From positions 372,001 to 436,000 of the forward strand of contig NZ_JARXVG010000003.1 of the NCBI RefSeq assembly GCF_029892485.1: a DNA stretch of 64,000 nucleotides, in the 5' to 3' direction. Shown here piece by piece: positions 1-8,615 of this stretch (within the stretch, counting starts at the first letter, position 1; each line of letters begins with the position of its first letter). The translations under genes were made by a program, and so were the position numbers. Source of the DNA: Variovorax boronicumulans. Its GTDB lineage: Bacteria > Pseudomonadota > Gammaproteobacteria > Burkholderiales > Burkholderiaceae_C. Below the pieces are notes generated by a model. That model saw nothing but the letters and a program-made list of their open reading frames with translations, searched no databases and had not been told where the DNA came from.

Positions 1-783
1 CCGCTGAACGTCTTCATGTACCTTTTCTCGAAGGTGCCGGGCACGCCGTACCTCTCGCCCGCGCAGTTTCCCGAGATGCGCGTGCTCGAAGAGAACTGGG
101 AAGTCATCCGCGAAGAGGCGCTGGCCATGCGCAACGGCGGCAGCATCAAGGCATCGAGCCAGTTCAACGACGTGGGCTTCAACTCCTTCTTCAAGAGTGG
201 CTGGAAGCGCTTCTATCTCAAGTGGTACGACGAGGCGCATCCCTCGGCCGCCGTCCTGTGCCCGCGCACGACCGAGCTGCTCAAGGGCATCGGCACCATC
301 AAGGCCGCGATGTTCGCCGAGCTGCCGCCCGGCAGCCGCCTCGTGCGCCACCGCGACCCCTTTGCCGGTTCGCTGCGCTACCACCTCGGCCTGTGGACGC
401 CCGGCGTCGAAGGCTGCTACATCGACGTGGACGGCCAGCGCTACCACTGGCGCGACGGCGAAGCCGTGGTGTTCGACGAGACCTTCATCCACTACGCCGA
501 GAACACCACCGACCACGACCGCGTGATCCTGTTCTGCGACATCGAGCGCCCGCTGAAGTACCGCTGGGCCAGCGCGGTGAACCGCTGGTTCGCCAAGAAC
601 CTGCTGGCCGCCGCGAGCTCGCCCAACGATGCGGGCGACAAGACGGGCGGCATCAACCGCGCCTTCAAGTACATCTACCAGATCCGCGTGGTCGGCAAGC
701 GCCTGAAGGCCTGGGACAAGAGGGCCTACTACCTGGTGAAGTGGGCCATCTTCGGCGGCCTCGCTCTCTGGATCTTCTGGTAA
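1..783 (+). CDS. lpxO: LpxO-like aspartyl/asparaginyl beta-hydroxylase family dioxygenase, 5' truncated
   Basis: An Fe(II)/2-oxoglutarate dioxygenase resembling LpxO, which hydroxylates the secondary acyl chain of lipid A at the inner membrane. The frame is open from base 1 and the visible 260 residues lack the N-terminal part of a roughly 300-residue family member, so the gene starts before the window; the ATG at 16 is probably internal. The iron-binding facial triad is visible as H (codon 349), D (codon 355) and a distal H in FIHY (codon 490), followed by an Arg-containing strand (RVILF). A hydrophobic C-terminal segment ending in LALWIFW looks like a membrane anchor, as in LpxO. The stop directly abuts the stop of the convergent LysR gene. 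Substrate is inferred from family resemblance. Confidence 0.8.
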   Translation, partial: PLNVFMYLFSKVPGTPYLSPAQFPEMRVLEENWEVIREEALAMRNGGSIKASSQFNDVGFNSFFKSGWKRFYLKWYDEAHPSAAVLCPRTTELLKGIGTIKAAMFAELPPGSRLVRHRDPFAGSLRYHLGLWTPGVEGCYIDVDGQRYHWRDGEAVVFDETFIHYAENTTDHDRVILFCDIERPLKYRWASAVNRWFAKNLLAAASSPNDAGDKTGGINRAFKYIYQIRVVGKRLKAWDKRAYYLVKWAIFGGLALWIFW

Positions 784-1719
784 TCACGCAAGGCGCCCGG
801 CGTGGGCGCCGACCATTTCCGCCAGCGCGTCGGCCACGGCCCTGACGCGCGGCGAGCGCCTCACGTCGGGGTGCACCACGCTCCACACCTCCCGCATCAC
901 AGGCCGCCCTTCGCCGGGCACTTCAATCAGTGCGGCGTCGCCCCGCGCCATGAAGTCCGGCAGCATCGCGAGGCCCAGGCCGCCGCGGCAGGCGTTGTGC
1001 AGGGCCGTGAGGTCGTTGCTGCGCAGGACGAAAGGGCGCGTGCCGGCAAGCGCTGCAAGCAATTGCTGGTGCGGCACGTTGCCCGGCGAATCGCTGTAGC
1101 CGAGAAAGCACCAGTCGGCCTCCGCGCGCGTCAGCCACACCGGCGCGGCGTAGAGGCGGAAGGCCAGTTGGCCGAGCTTGCGTGCTGCAAGGCCTGGCTC
1201 GGTCGGGCGCATGAAGCGGATCGCGATGTCCGCGTCGCGACGCTGCAAATTCGCGCTGCGCAGTTCGCCAACGATGTCGAGCGCGATGCCCGGCCACCGG
1301 TCGGCCTGCGCGGCCCACAGCGGCACGATGAAGTGACTGGCGAAGGCCGGCGGCGCGGAGACGCGCACCGTGCCCTGTTCCGCCGCGTTCGCCGCGGCGG
1401 CGCGCGCGAAGGCGAGCACTTCCTGCTCGAGCCGCACGGCGGGTTCGAGCAATGCCTGGCCTTCGTCCGTCAGCGCCCAGCTTCGCGGCAGGCGGTCGAA
1501 GAGGCGCACGCCGATGTGCGACTCCAGCGCGCCGACCCGCCGCGCGACCGTCGAGTGCTCCACGCGCAACTGCCGCGCCGCACCCGAGAGGCTGCCCTCG
1601 CGCGCCACGGCCACGAAGAAGCGGATGTCGTCCCAGGCGAGGGACGCGAGAGCGGAGGCATCGGGGCGGTGAGCTGGCGATTCGTGCACAACGGATGCGA
1701 AGTTTTGGGGAATGGCCAA
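784..1719 (-). CDS. LysR-family transcriptional regulator
   Basis: A 311-residue LysR-type regulator. The winged helix-turn-helix begins around residue 29 (WDDIRFFVAVAREGSLSGAA), later than usual because of a 28-residue N-terminal extension; the ATG at 1719 is the only good start seen. The rest is a co-inducer-binding domain of the short-acting, pathway-specific type. It is divergent from the GlcG/HbpS-like gene that starts at 1776, so it probably controls that gene and itself from the 56-base gap. The inducer cannot be read from the sequence. Confidence 0.85.
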   Translation of the reverse strand: MAIPQNFASVVHESPAHRPDASALASLAWDDIRFFVAVAREGSLSGAARQLRVEHSTVARRVGALESHIGVRLFDRLPRSWALTDEGQALLEPAVRLEQEVLAFARAAAANAAEQGTVRVSAPPAFASHFIVPLWAAQADRWPGIALDIVGELRSANLQRRDADIAIRFMRPTEPGLAARKLGQLAFRLYAAPVWLTRAEADWCFLGYSDSPGNVPHQQLLAALAGTRPFVLRSNDLTALHNACRGGLGLAMLPDFMARGDAALIEVPGEGRPVMREVWSVVHPDVRRSPRVRAVADALAEMVGAHAGRLA

Positions 1720-1740
1720 TCATTCTGCCCGCCGATATCG

Positions 1741-1769
1741 TCCTGTGCTTCGTTCGTCACTTCACAGGA
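1741..1769. promoter_or_regulatory. Inverted repeat overlapping the ribosome-binding site of the GlcG/HbpS-like gene
   Basis: TCCTGTG (1741-1747) and CACAGGA (1763-1769) are perfect 7-base inverted arms separated by 15 bases in the LysR/GlcG divergent gap. The AGGA of the second arm is the apparent Shine-Dalgarno sequence of the gene starting at 1776. It could be a LysR-type operator or an RNA hairpin that hides the ribosome-binding site. Confidence 0.4.
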
Positions 1770-1775
1770 TTCGCC

Positions 1776-2204
1776 ATGAGCACCGCGCCACAAGCCTTCA
1801 TTTCCTACGGCCCGCCCGTGTCCCTCGACATTGCCCGGCGCGTTGCCGCGGCCGCCGAAGCCGAGGCGCGCGCCAACGGTTGGCCGATGGTCATCGCGGT
1901 GATGGACAGCGCCGCCAACCTCGTGGTGCTGCACAAGATGGACCATGCGCAGACCGGCAGCGTCGAGATCGCGCAGGCCAAGGCGCGCAGCACCGTGCGC
2001 TTCAAGCGGCCGACGCGCGTGTTCGAAGAGGCACTGGCTGCGGGCGGGCTGAACCTGCGGCTGCTGGCCACCGAGGGCGCATGCCCGCTCGAAGGCGGCC
2101 TGCCGCTGATGCACGAGGGCCGCCTCGTCGGCGCCATCGGCGTCTCGGGCATGCAGTCGACGCAGGATGCGCAGGTGGCGGCCGCGGGCGCAGAGGCGCT
2201 CTGA
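1776..2204 (+). CDS. GlcG/HbpS-family protein
   Basis: A 142-residue single-domain protein of the GlcG/HbpS family (PF03928). These are small alpha/beta proteins, some binding haem or cobalamin-like ligands and some sitting in glycolate or diol catabolic operons. Family features visible are the LARRVAAAAEAEA-type first helix, the V(I)AVMDSAANLV strand, and the C-terminal Gly-rich segment GRLVGAIGVSG. The ATG at 1776 follows AGGATTCGCC, a usable ribosome-binding site; the frame is open further upstream but lies over the divergent LysR start. Function is not known; the neighbouring LysR gene is the likely regulator. Confidence 0.75.
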   Translation: MSTAPQAFISYGPPVSLDIARRVAAAAEAEARANGWPMVIAVMDSAANLVVLHKMDHAQTGSVEIAQAKARSTVRFKRPTRVFEEALAAGGLNLRLLATEGACPLEGGLPLMHEGRLVGAIGVSGMQSTQDAQVAAAGAEAL

Positions 2205-2225
2205 CCGCCACACGGACCAGGAGGT

Positions 2226-2960
2226 TCAGGCCTCGGCCAGCACCGGCCGTTCGCGCTTGGTGCGTGCCCAGCTGACGAGCAGCGCGAGCAGCGTGCCGCC
2301 GATCACGTCGAGCAGCACATGCTGCCGCGTTGCCAGCGTCGAATAGACGATGCCGAAGGCCCACAGCAGGTTCACCCATTGCGTCCATGAGGGCGCACCC
2401 ACGCTGCGCAGCTGGCGGCCCAGCAGCACGGCCGTGAACACCGCGAAGGCCACATGCAGCGATGGAAAGGCATTGCCGCCCACGTCGGTGGCCTTGAGGA
2501 ACTGCAGGGCCGGGTACTGCGACCAGTCGACCGCGAACACCGGCACCGTGGTCGGAAAGAACCAGAACACCACCAGGCCGATGGCCGCCATGGCAGCGGC
2601 ACCCTGCGCGCAGGCCCAGAGCTCCGCCTTGTCCTTCGCGAGGGCGGGCGCGAGCGAGATGTAGAACCACAGCGAGCCGTAGAACAGCATCGCATCGTCG
2701 CTCACGCCCACCCAGTGGTCGATGGGTGTGAGCGGCATCACCGTCGGCGTCGACGGCGGGTTGTGCATCACCCAGAAGTACAGGAAGAAGAAGCCCGAGA
2801 TGCCGACGGTGGTGCCGATCATCTTGACGATCCAGAGCGTCGCGATCCGCCGTCCCAATGCCGTGTACCAGGGCGCGGAGGGAAGGGATGCGAGGCTCGA
2901 GCGGGACGTCACCGATGCGGCTTTCGTGAAGGGGGAGCGCCACAGCTTATGCAGCTGCAT
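2226..2960 (-). CDS. PAP2-superfamily membrane phosphatase
   Basis: A 244-residue integral membrane protein of the type 2 phosphatidic acid phosphatase superfamily. Several hydrophobic segments are visible. The family signature appears as FPSLHVAFAV (SxxxH region, middle motif) and TRQHVLLDVIGG (SRxxxxxHxxxD region, last motif with H and D). Such enzymes remove phosphate from lipids such as phosphatidate or undecaprenyl pyrophosphate at the periplasmic face. I chose the ATG at 2960 (MQLHKLW); a longer frame back to 3059 would run into the divergent response-regulator start and is Arg-rich and unlikely. It shares a 97-base divergent promoter region with the two-component operon, a possible target of that system. 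Confidence 0.8.
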   Translation of the reverse strand: MQLHKLWRSPFTKAASVTSRSSLASLPSAPWYTALGRRIATLWIVKMIGTTVGISGFFFLYFWVMHNPPSTPTVMPLTPIDHWVGVSDDAMLFYGSLWFYISLAPALAKDKAELWACAQGAAAMAAIGLVVFWFFPTTVPVFAVDWSQYPALQFLKATDVGGNAFPSLHVAFAVFTAVLLGRQLRSVGAPSWTQWVNLLWAFGIVYSTLATRQHVLLDVIGGTLLALLVSWARTKRERPVLAEA

Positions 2961-3057
2961 TGCGCGAACATTGCGCATGCGCCGTGCAGGGCCTCTCCTA
3001 GAATGTCCCGCCCATTCGGGCCGCTGCCTCCTTCCTCTCCATCTCACGCTTCCCCTC

Positions 3058-3738
3058 ATGAGAATCCTGCTTGTCGAAGACGAAGTCGATCTGGCGCAAG
3101 CGCTCGCATCGGCCCTTCGTCAGAACCAGGCGGTGGTCGATGTGGCGGGCTCGCTGCGCGAAGCCGAGGAGGCCGCGATCGGCGCGCAGCACGACGTGAT
3201 CGTGCTCGACCGCGGCCTGCCCGACGGCGACGGCCTCTCGCTCGTGGCGTTCCTGCGCCAGAACGACATCGCCGCCGCCGTGCTGGTGCTCACCGCCATG
3301 TCCGACGTGGCCGAACGCGTGCTGAGCCTCGATGGCGGCGCGGACGACTACCTCGCCAAGCCCTTCTCGATGGACGAGCTCATGGCGCGCGTGCGCGCCC
3401 TCGCGCGACGACCCGCGGTGCGCGCCAGCTTCGTCACGACGCTCGGGCAATTGCGCTTCGACCATCACGCGCGGCAGGCCCACGTGGGCGAGGCGTGGCT
3501 CACGCTGCCGCGGCGCGAACTGCTGGTGCTGGAGACGCTGCTCGAGCACCGCGGCCGCACCGTGCTGCGCGAGGTGCTGCAGGACCGCGTGTACGGCCAC
3601 AAGGACGACATCCAGTCGAACGCGCTCGACACGCACGTCTCGCGTCTTCGCTCCAAGCTCGACAAGGCTGGCGCCGGGGTCGAGATCCATGCGATCCGCG
3701 GCGTGGGTTATCTCATCTGCGCCGCATCTTCGCCGTGA
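3058..3738 (+). CDS. OmpR/PhoB-family response regulator
   Basis: A 226-residue two-component response regulator. The receiver domain spans about residues 1-115 with the acidic pair in LLVEDE, phosphoacceptor D51 (VLDRGLPDG), the T of VLTAMSD and K in YLAKPF. A winged-helix DNA-binding domain follows from about residue 125 (ELLVLETLLEHRG, ending in GVGYLI). The downstream kinase gene begins with a GTG that overlaps this gene's TGA, so the two are translationally coupled. The closest named type is QseB/PmrA-like, but the stimulus is not evident. Confidence 0.9.
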   Translation: MRILLVEDEVDLAQALASALRQNQAVVDVAGSLREAEEAAIGAQHDVIVLDRGLPDGDGLSLVAFLRQNDIAAAVLVLTAMSDVAERVLSLDGGADDYLAKPFSMDELMARVRALARRPAVRASFVTTLGQLRFDHHARQAHVGEAWLTLPRRELLVLETLLEHRGRTVLREVLQDRVYGHKDDIQSNALDTHVSRLRSKLDKAGAGVEIHAIRGVGYLICAASSP

Positions 3739-5084
3739 CGCTGAGCCTGCTCTCGCTGCGCTGGCGCCTGATCTGGAGCCTGATCCTGCTGCAGGTGGTG
3801 GTCGGCTCGCTGGTGCTGGGCGGCTTCATCGGCCTGGCCTGGATGCTGGGCCGCGTGGTCGACGAGAGCGGGCAGGAGACCGTGGCCGTGATACAGCGCG
3901 CGCTGGCCCGCGACGCCGCCGGCAAGCTGATCGTGGTGCCGACCTCCGAGTTCCTGCGCCTGCAGGACGGCGACCCCAGCTTCTGGTTCATCGCGCGCGA
4001 TGCCAGGGGTGCGGAAGTGCGCCATGGCGACGTGCCACCCAGATACGCCACGCTCGTCACCACGCTCGACGGCATCGCGCGCACGGCCATCGAGCCCGAA
4101 AAGGACAACACCCAGCCCAAGGCCCGCTTCGAGCGCGTAGAGACGGCCGCGGGGCCGGTCAATGTGCTCGCGCAGACCGGCAGCCCGCTGTCGGTGAAGA
4201 ACACGTTGAAGGGCACGGGGCTCGTGTTCCTGTTCCTCGTGGCGCCGATGGCGCTGCTCACCAGCCTGGGCGTGATCCTGGCCACGCCCTTCGTCGTGAA
4301 GCGCGGCCTGCGGGGCGTGGTGGCCACGGCCGAGCATGCGGAAAGCATCGACGTGCACGAGCGCACCACGCGGCTGCCACTGGCCAACGTGGCGAGCGAG
4401 ATCCGCCCGCTGGTCAACGCCGTCAACCGCGCCTTCGACCGGCTCAACGAAGGCTACGACCGGCAGGAGCGCTTCCTGGCGGACGCCGCGCACGAGCTGC
4501 GCACGCCGATCACCACGCTGCAGATCCACCTCGAAGGCCTGCCGAACGACCCGCTCAAGGTGAAGCTGATGCAGGCCTCGGCGCGGCTCGCCACGCTGGC
4601 CGAGCAGTTGCTCGACCTGCAGCGCCTGGACCACATCGTGCCGCAGGAGCAGCCTGTGGACCTGAAGGCGCTGTGCGAGCGCGTGGCGGCCGACATTGCC
4701 CCGCTGGCGATCCAGAACCGCTGCACGCTCTCGGTCGATGCGCCGCAGCCGCTCATGATGCGCGGCGATGCGCCCTCGCTCGAACGCGCGCTCACCAATC
4801 TGATCCAGAACGCCATCGAGCACGGCGGGCAGGGCTGCGACATCGAGGTGCGGCTGTGTGCGCCCTCGTGCATCGAGGTGCTGGATTCAGGGCCCGGCAT
4901 TCCGGAAGCGGACCGCGAACGCGTGGTGGCGCCGTTTCACCGGCTCGTGCCGCGCGGGCGGGGTGCGGGGCTTGGCCTGCATCTCGTGGCCGAAGTCGCG
5001 CGGCTGCATCGCGGGCAGCTGAGCATCGGATCGAGCGAATCGGGCGGCGCGAAGATGCGGCTCGAATTGAACCTCGGCGCGTGA
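3735..5084 (+). CDS. Two-component sensor histidine kinase (EnvZ/QseC type)
   Basis: A 449-residue sensor kinase. Two membrane segments are visible (about residues 8-35 and 155-180), enclosing a short periplasmic domain, followed by a HAMP-like region, the H box with phosphoaccepting H253 (DAAHELRTPI), and a HATPase domain with N box (NLIQNAIEHG), G1 (DSGPGI) and G2 (GAGLGLHLV). The start is GTG at 3735, overlapping the response regulator's stop (GTGA); an in-frame extension further upstream lies entirely inside the regulator gene and is not real. It is the partner of the regulator at 3058. No sensory ligand is identifiable. Confidence 0.9.
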   Translation: MTLSLLSLRWRLIWSLILLQVVVGSLVLGGFIGLAWMLGRVVDESGQETVAVIQRALARDAAGKLIVVPTSEFLRLQDGDPSFWFIARDARGAEVRHGDVPPRYATLVTTLDGIARTAIEPEKDNTQPKARFERVETAAGPVNVLAQTGSPLSVKNTLKGTGLVFLFLVAPMALLTSLGVILATPFVVKRGLRGVVATAEHAESIDVHERTTRLPLANVASEIRPLVNAVNRAFDRLNEGYDRQERFLADAAHELRTPITTLQIHLEGLPNDPLKVKLMQASARLATLAEQLLDLQRLDHIVPQEQPVDLKALCERVAADIAPLAIQNRCTLSVDAPQPLMMRGDAPSLERALTNLIQNAIEHGGQGCDIEVRLCAPSCIEVLDSGPGIPEADRERVVAPFHRLVPRGRGAGLGLHLVAEVARLHRGQLSIGSSESGGAKMRLELNLGA

Positions 5085-5097
5085 GAACCTCGTTGCC

Positions 5098-5319
5098 ATG
5101 AACCTCATCGACCGGCTGCCCGAGCCCACGAACCTTGCCAGTGCGCAAGCGTTGATCGCGCGCGTGCAGGCGGTGCTCGATGCCCAGGGGCTCGCCATGC
5201 GCGCGCCGCCACCCGAGCCCACCACCTGCTGCGGACGCGGCTGCAACGGCTGCGTGTGGGAGGGCTGGCTCGCCGCGGTGAACTACTGGCGCGACGAAGC
5301 CTCGTTGCTGCTGGCCTGA
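5098..5319 (+). CDS. Small oxidoreductase-like domain protein
   Basis: A 73-residue protein with the compact motif CCGRGCNGCVWEGW, the signature of the short 'oxidoreductase-like, N-terminal' family (PF09791). The clustered cysteines suggest metal or iron-sulfur binding, though no activity is established for the family. It starts 14 bases after the kinase stop and may be cotranscribed. The small size is normal for bacterial members. Confidence 0.7.
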   Translation: MNLIDRLPEPTNLASAQALIARVQAVLDAQGLAMRAPPPEPTTCCGRGCNGCVWEGWLAAVNYWRDEASLLLA

Positions 5320-5334
5320 AGCTGGTCTAGCCCT

Positions 5335-5811
5335 CTAGCGGGTTTCCCAGAACCCGCGGTGCGTGGCGATCATTTCCTCCGCCACTTCAGGCACCGGCCC
5401 GATCACCTCGATCTTCTTCTGCCCGCGTGCGAACACCTCGCGGCAGGGCAGGCTCAGCGTCGGGTTCTCGGGGTGGTCGCCCGTGAGCGCGAGCAGCGCC
5501 GATTCTTCCGCGCCGTAGACGACGCGGCCGATGTGCGCCCAGTAACTGGTGCCCGCGCACATCGCGCAGGGCTCGAAGGTGGTGACCAGCGTGCATTGCC
5601 AGAGGTACTCGGCCGGCCAGTTCTGCGCGGCGTGGCGCGCCAGCGTGGCCTCGGCGTGGTTCACCGTGTCGATGTTGCCCTGCTCGGCGAGGATGGTTTC
5701 GCCATCGGGTGCGACGAGCACCGCGCCGAAGGGGTGGCGGCCCATCGCCATCGCGCGGCGGGCCACCTCGTCGGCGCGCCGCAGCGCGCGAATGATCTGG
5801 TCTGGTGTCAT
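5335..5811 (-). CDS. Zinc-dependent nucleoside/nucleobase deaminase (CDA fold)
   Basis: A 158-residue cytidine-deaminase-fold enzyme. The zinc site is complete: H52 and catalytic E54 in NHAE, C82 and C85 in PCAMC. These bacterial stand-alone proteins deaminate guanine, adenosine/cytidine-type or related nucleobases; the long C-terminal tail resembles guanine-deaminase-like (GuaD/GDA) members more than TadA. It is the last gene of a four-gene minus-strand operon, 7 bases after an ABC permease, so its substrate is probably the imported compound or derived from it. Exact substrate unknown. Confidence 0.8.
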   Translation of the reverse strand: MTPDQIIRALRRADEVARRAMAMGRHPFGAVLVAPDGETILAEQGNIDTVNHAEATLARHAAQNWPAEYLWQCTLVTTFEPCAMCAGTSYWAHIGRVVYGAEESALLALTGDHPENPTLSLPCREVFARGQKKIEVIGPVPEVAEEMIATHRGFWETR

Positions 5812-5818
5812 CCGCGCA

Positions 5819-6589
5819 TTATTGGTTCTGGGAGCCTCGGTGGGCCCAGCCCGTCGTGTGCTTCTCGATCACGCTGAAGAGCTCGTACATCAGCATCGCC
5901 ATCGCGCCCACCACCATCAGGCCCGCGAAGGCCAGGCCCATCTGCATGGCCGAGCCTGCGGAAATCAGCAGGTAGCCGATGCCTTCGTTGGCCGCAGTCA
6001 TCTCGCTCACCGTGGTGCCCACGAAAGCCAGCGTGATCGCCACCTTCAACGATCCGAAGAAGTAGGGCATGGAGCGCGGCAGGCCGATCTTCATGAGCAC
6101 GTCCCAGCGCTTGGCGCCGAGCACGCGCAGCACGTCTTCGAGCTCGGGCTCCAGCGTGGCGAGACCCGTCGCGATGTTGACCATGATCGGGAAGAAGCTG
6201 ATCAAAAAGGCTGTGAGAATCGCCGGCCCCACACCGATGCCGAACCACACCACCAGGATCGGCACAAAGGCCGCCTTGGGCAGCGCGTTGAAGGCGGTCA
6301 TGAGCGGGTAGATCGCCGCATACGCGATGCGCGAACTGCCGATGACGAAGCCCATCAGCACGCCCACCACGATCGCGAGGCCGAAGCCCGCCATCGTGAC
6401 CCAGAAGGTGCGCCACGCATGGCCCGCGATGATTTCCTTGTATTCCCAGAACTGCGTCCAGATGCGCCACGGGCTCGGGAAGATGAAGTCCGAGACCTCG
6501 AAGCCCGCGCAGACGATCTGCCACAGCAGGAGCACTGCGACCAGCAGCAGCCAGGGCGACCAGCGTTCGATTTGCTTGGTGTTCTTCAT
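5819..6589 (-). CDS. ABC transporter permease, NitT/TauT (SsuC/TauC) type
   Basis: A 256-residue inner-membrane permease with about six hydrophobic helices and the cytoplasmic coupling loop ELEDVLRVLGAKRWDVLMKIGLP (EAA-type motif, around residues 145-167). It belongs to the family that includes the SsuC, TauC and ThiX permeases. It lies between the ATPase gene (11 bases upstream) and the deaminase, so the operon order is binding protein, ATPase, permease, deaminase. Confidence 0.85.
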   Translation of the reverse strand: MKNTKQIERWSPWLLLVAVLLLWQIVCAGFEVSDFIFPSPWRIWTQFWEYKEIIAGHAWRTFWVTMAGFGLAIVVGVLMGFVIGSSRIAYAAIYPLMTAFNALPKAAFVPILVVWFGIGVGPAILTAFLISFFPIMVNIATGLATLEPELEDVLRVLGAKRWDVLMKIGLPRSMPYFFGSLKVAITLAFVGTTVSEMTAANEGIGYLLISAGSAMQMGLAFAGLMVVGAMAMLMYELFSVIEKHTTGWAHRGSQNQ

Positions 6590-6599
6590 GGTGCGCCGA

Positions 6600-7457
6600 T
6601 CAATGGGAAACAGCCGCGGCGGTTTGCGCCGCGCTGATGCCGGTGTTCCGGATGGCGCCGATGTGCCCGCGCAGCTCCAGCACGATGTCGGTGAACTCCT
6701 TCGTGTAGGTGAGTTCGAGCTCGCGCGGACGCGGCAGCTCGATCTCGCGCTTCACCACGAAACGGCCCGGGCTCTTGCTCATCACATACACCGTGTCGGC
6801 AAGGAACACCGATTCGCGCAGGTCGTGCGTCACCAGGATCACGTTGAACTGCTGCTCGGTCCAGAGGTCGCGCAGGATGCACCACAGCTCCTCGCGCGTG
6901 AACGCATCGAGCGCGCCGAAGGGCTCGTCGAGCAGCAGCATCTTGGGCTCGTGGATGAGCGCGCGGCAGATGCTTGCGCGCTGCTGCATGCCGCCCGAGA
7001 GCTGCCACGGAAACTTGTCTTCGTAGCCCGCAAGGCCCACCTTCTGCAGCAGCTTGCGCGCACGCTCGACGTATTCCTTGCGCTTGGCCTTGAAGTTCGA
7101 GCGGTAGGGCTCGACGATCTCCAGCGGCAGCAGCACGTTGTCGACCGTGGTGCGCCACGGCAGCAGCGACGGCGCCTGGAACGCCATGCCCGAGATCTTG
7201 AGCGGCCCGGTCACGGGTGCGCCGTCGATGCGGATCTTGCCCATCGACGGCATCTTCAGCCCCGTGGTGAGCTTCATGAAGGTCGACTTGCCGCAGCCCG
7301 AAGGCCCGACGATCGCGATGAATTCGCCGCGCTTGACCTTCAGGTCGATGGCCTCGACCGCGAAGTGGTTCTCGCGCAGCAACTCCTCGTTGTAGGCGAG
7401 CCAGACGTCCTGGAAATCGACGAAGGGGGCGGCGGCGTCGTTGGGTGCGCCTGCCAT
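6600..7457 (-). CDS. ABC transporter ATP-binding protein, NitT/TauT type
   Basis: A 285-residue ATPase with Walker A (GPSGCGKST), Q-loop (FQAPSLLPWR), ABC signature (LSGGMQQR), Walker B with catalytic Glu (MLLLDEPFGAL) and switch His (VTHDLRES). The LLPWR and FGALD phrases are typical of the SsuB/TauB/NrtD group. The ATG at 7457 shares one base with the TGA of the upstream binding-protein gene, indicating translational coupling. It has an extended C-terminal tail of about 45 residues after the switch region. Confidence 0.9.
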   Translation of the reverse strand: MAGAPNDAAAPFVDFQDVWLAYNEELLRENHFAVEAIDLKVKRGEFIAIVGPSGCGKSTFMKLTTGLKMPSMGKIRIDGAPVTGPLKISGMAFQAPSLLPWRTTVDNVLLPLEIVEPYRSNFKAKRKEYVERARKLLQKVGLAGYEDKFPWQLSGGMQQRASICRALIHEPKMLLLDEPFGALDAFTREELWCILRDLWTEQQFNVILVTHDLRESVFLADTVYVMSKSPGRFVVKREIELPRPRELELTYTKEFTDIVLELRGHIGAIRNTGISAAQTAAAVSH

Positions 7458-8491
7458 CACTTGCGAAGGATTCCGCTGAGTTCGGCCGCCGGCGGCAGCA
7501 TGGCGGCCGTCCACACGGCATCGGGGCTCACGCGGGTCTTCGTGTTGAACGCATCGGACACCTGCGAGGCCATCAGCGACATGCGGCCCGCGTTGACGGC
7601 GCCGAAGCCTTCGCTGCGCGCGTCGGCGCTGTTGATCACGGTGTCGATGGCCAGTTGCAGGCGGCGGGTTTCCAGCTTGCTGTCGATGATGCCGTCGCGC
7701 GCCTTCACCGATTCGATGGCCACGGCCGGGTTGGCGATGACTTCCTTGGCGCCCTTGGCGAAGGCCGAGAGGAATTTCTTCACCGCTGCCGGGTTCTCCT
7801 TGATGAGCTTGGGCGACGCGATGATCACGTTGCCGTAGAGCTTCACGCCGTAGTCGGGGTAGGGAAGGATCACCACGTCGGCTGCCTTGGCGCCGCGCGC
7901 CTCCAGGTTCAGCAGCGAGGTGAAGGTGAAGCCGGTGATCGCGTCGATGTCGCCGCGGATCAGCATGGTCTCGCGCAGCGTCGGGTCCATGGCGGTCCAG
8001 TTGACCGGGCCGATGTTGTTGGCCTTGGCGAAGATCGGGAACGCGCGGCGGCCCGCGTCGAACACCGGCGCGCCCAGCTTCTTTCCGGCGAGGTCCGAAG
8101 GCTTGGTGATGCCGCTCTTCTTGAGCGCCATGACCGAGGCCGGCGTGTTGTTGTAGACCATCATCACCGCGACCGGCTTGTTCGGGCTGTCGGGGTTGTT
8201 GGCGTGGAATTCCATCAGCGCCGCGAGGTCGGCAAAGCCCATTTCGTAGGCGCCCGAAGCCACGCGCGTGACCGTGCCGCCCGAGCCGTTGCCTGCATCG
8301 ATGGTCACATCCAGGCCCGCGGCCTTGAAGTAGCCCTTGGCGGCGGGGTGCAGGAACAGCGCGGCCGGTCCCTCGAAGCGCCAGTCGAGCTGGAACTTGA
8401 TCGGCGTCGGGGCCTGGGCATGGGCCGATGTGAGGCCGAAGCTGAGGGCCGAGGCGGCGAGGAAGGACTGGAGCAGTTGGCGCTTGTTCAT
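7457..8491 (-). CDS. ABC transporter substrate-binding protein, NMT1/THI5-like
   Basis: A 344-residue periplasmic binding protein. It begins at the ATG at 8491 with a clear Sec signal peptide (basic MNKRQ, hydrophobic core, AHAQA cleavage site). The mature part starts with FQLDWRFEGPAALFLHPAAKG, a hallmark of the NMT1/THI5-like fold that binds pyrimidine-like, thiamine-precursor or sulfonate ligands. The aromatic LDW and GSGGTVTRV region form the expected ligand pocket. With the deaminase at the end of the operon, a nitrogen heterocycle is a reasonable guess; riboflavin or pyrimidine precursors remain alternatives. Confidence 0.85.
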   Translation of the reverse strand: MNKRQLLQSFLAASALSFGLTSAHAQAPTPIKFQLDWRFEGPAALFLHPAAKGYFKAAGLDVTIDAGNGSGGTVTRVASGAYEMGFADLAALMEFHANNPDSPNKPVAVMMVYNNTPASVMALKKSGITKPSDLAGKKLGAPVFDAGRRAFPIFAKANNIGPVNWTAMDPTLRETMLIRGDIDAITGFTFTSLLNLEARGAKAADVVILPYPDYGVKLYGNVIIASPKLIKENPAAVKKFLSAFAKGAKEVIANPAVAIESVKARDGIIDSKLETRRLQLAIDTVINSADARSEGFGAVNAGRMSLMASQVSDAFNTKTRVSPDAVWTAAMLPPAAELSGILRK

Positions 8492-8615
8492 GCGAGATCC
8501 GTGAAGGTGAATGCTTCGGCATTCAAGCAAAAACGGTGCCCGCACGCGATTGGTGCGAACCCTTCCGGGCTGGCCACTGAGGTGCACGACGGAATGCTGC
8601 TGGTGCAAAAACAAG

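Noticed and set aside
2454..3734. Long plus-strand open frame upstream of the histidine kinase suggesting an 876-residue protein
   Set aside because: The upstream half is an Arg/Pro-rich shadow running antisense to the PAP2 gene and out of frame with the response regulator; the kinase begins at GTG 3735 with its own membrane segment.
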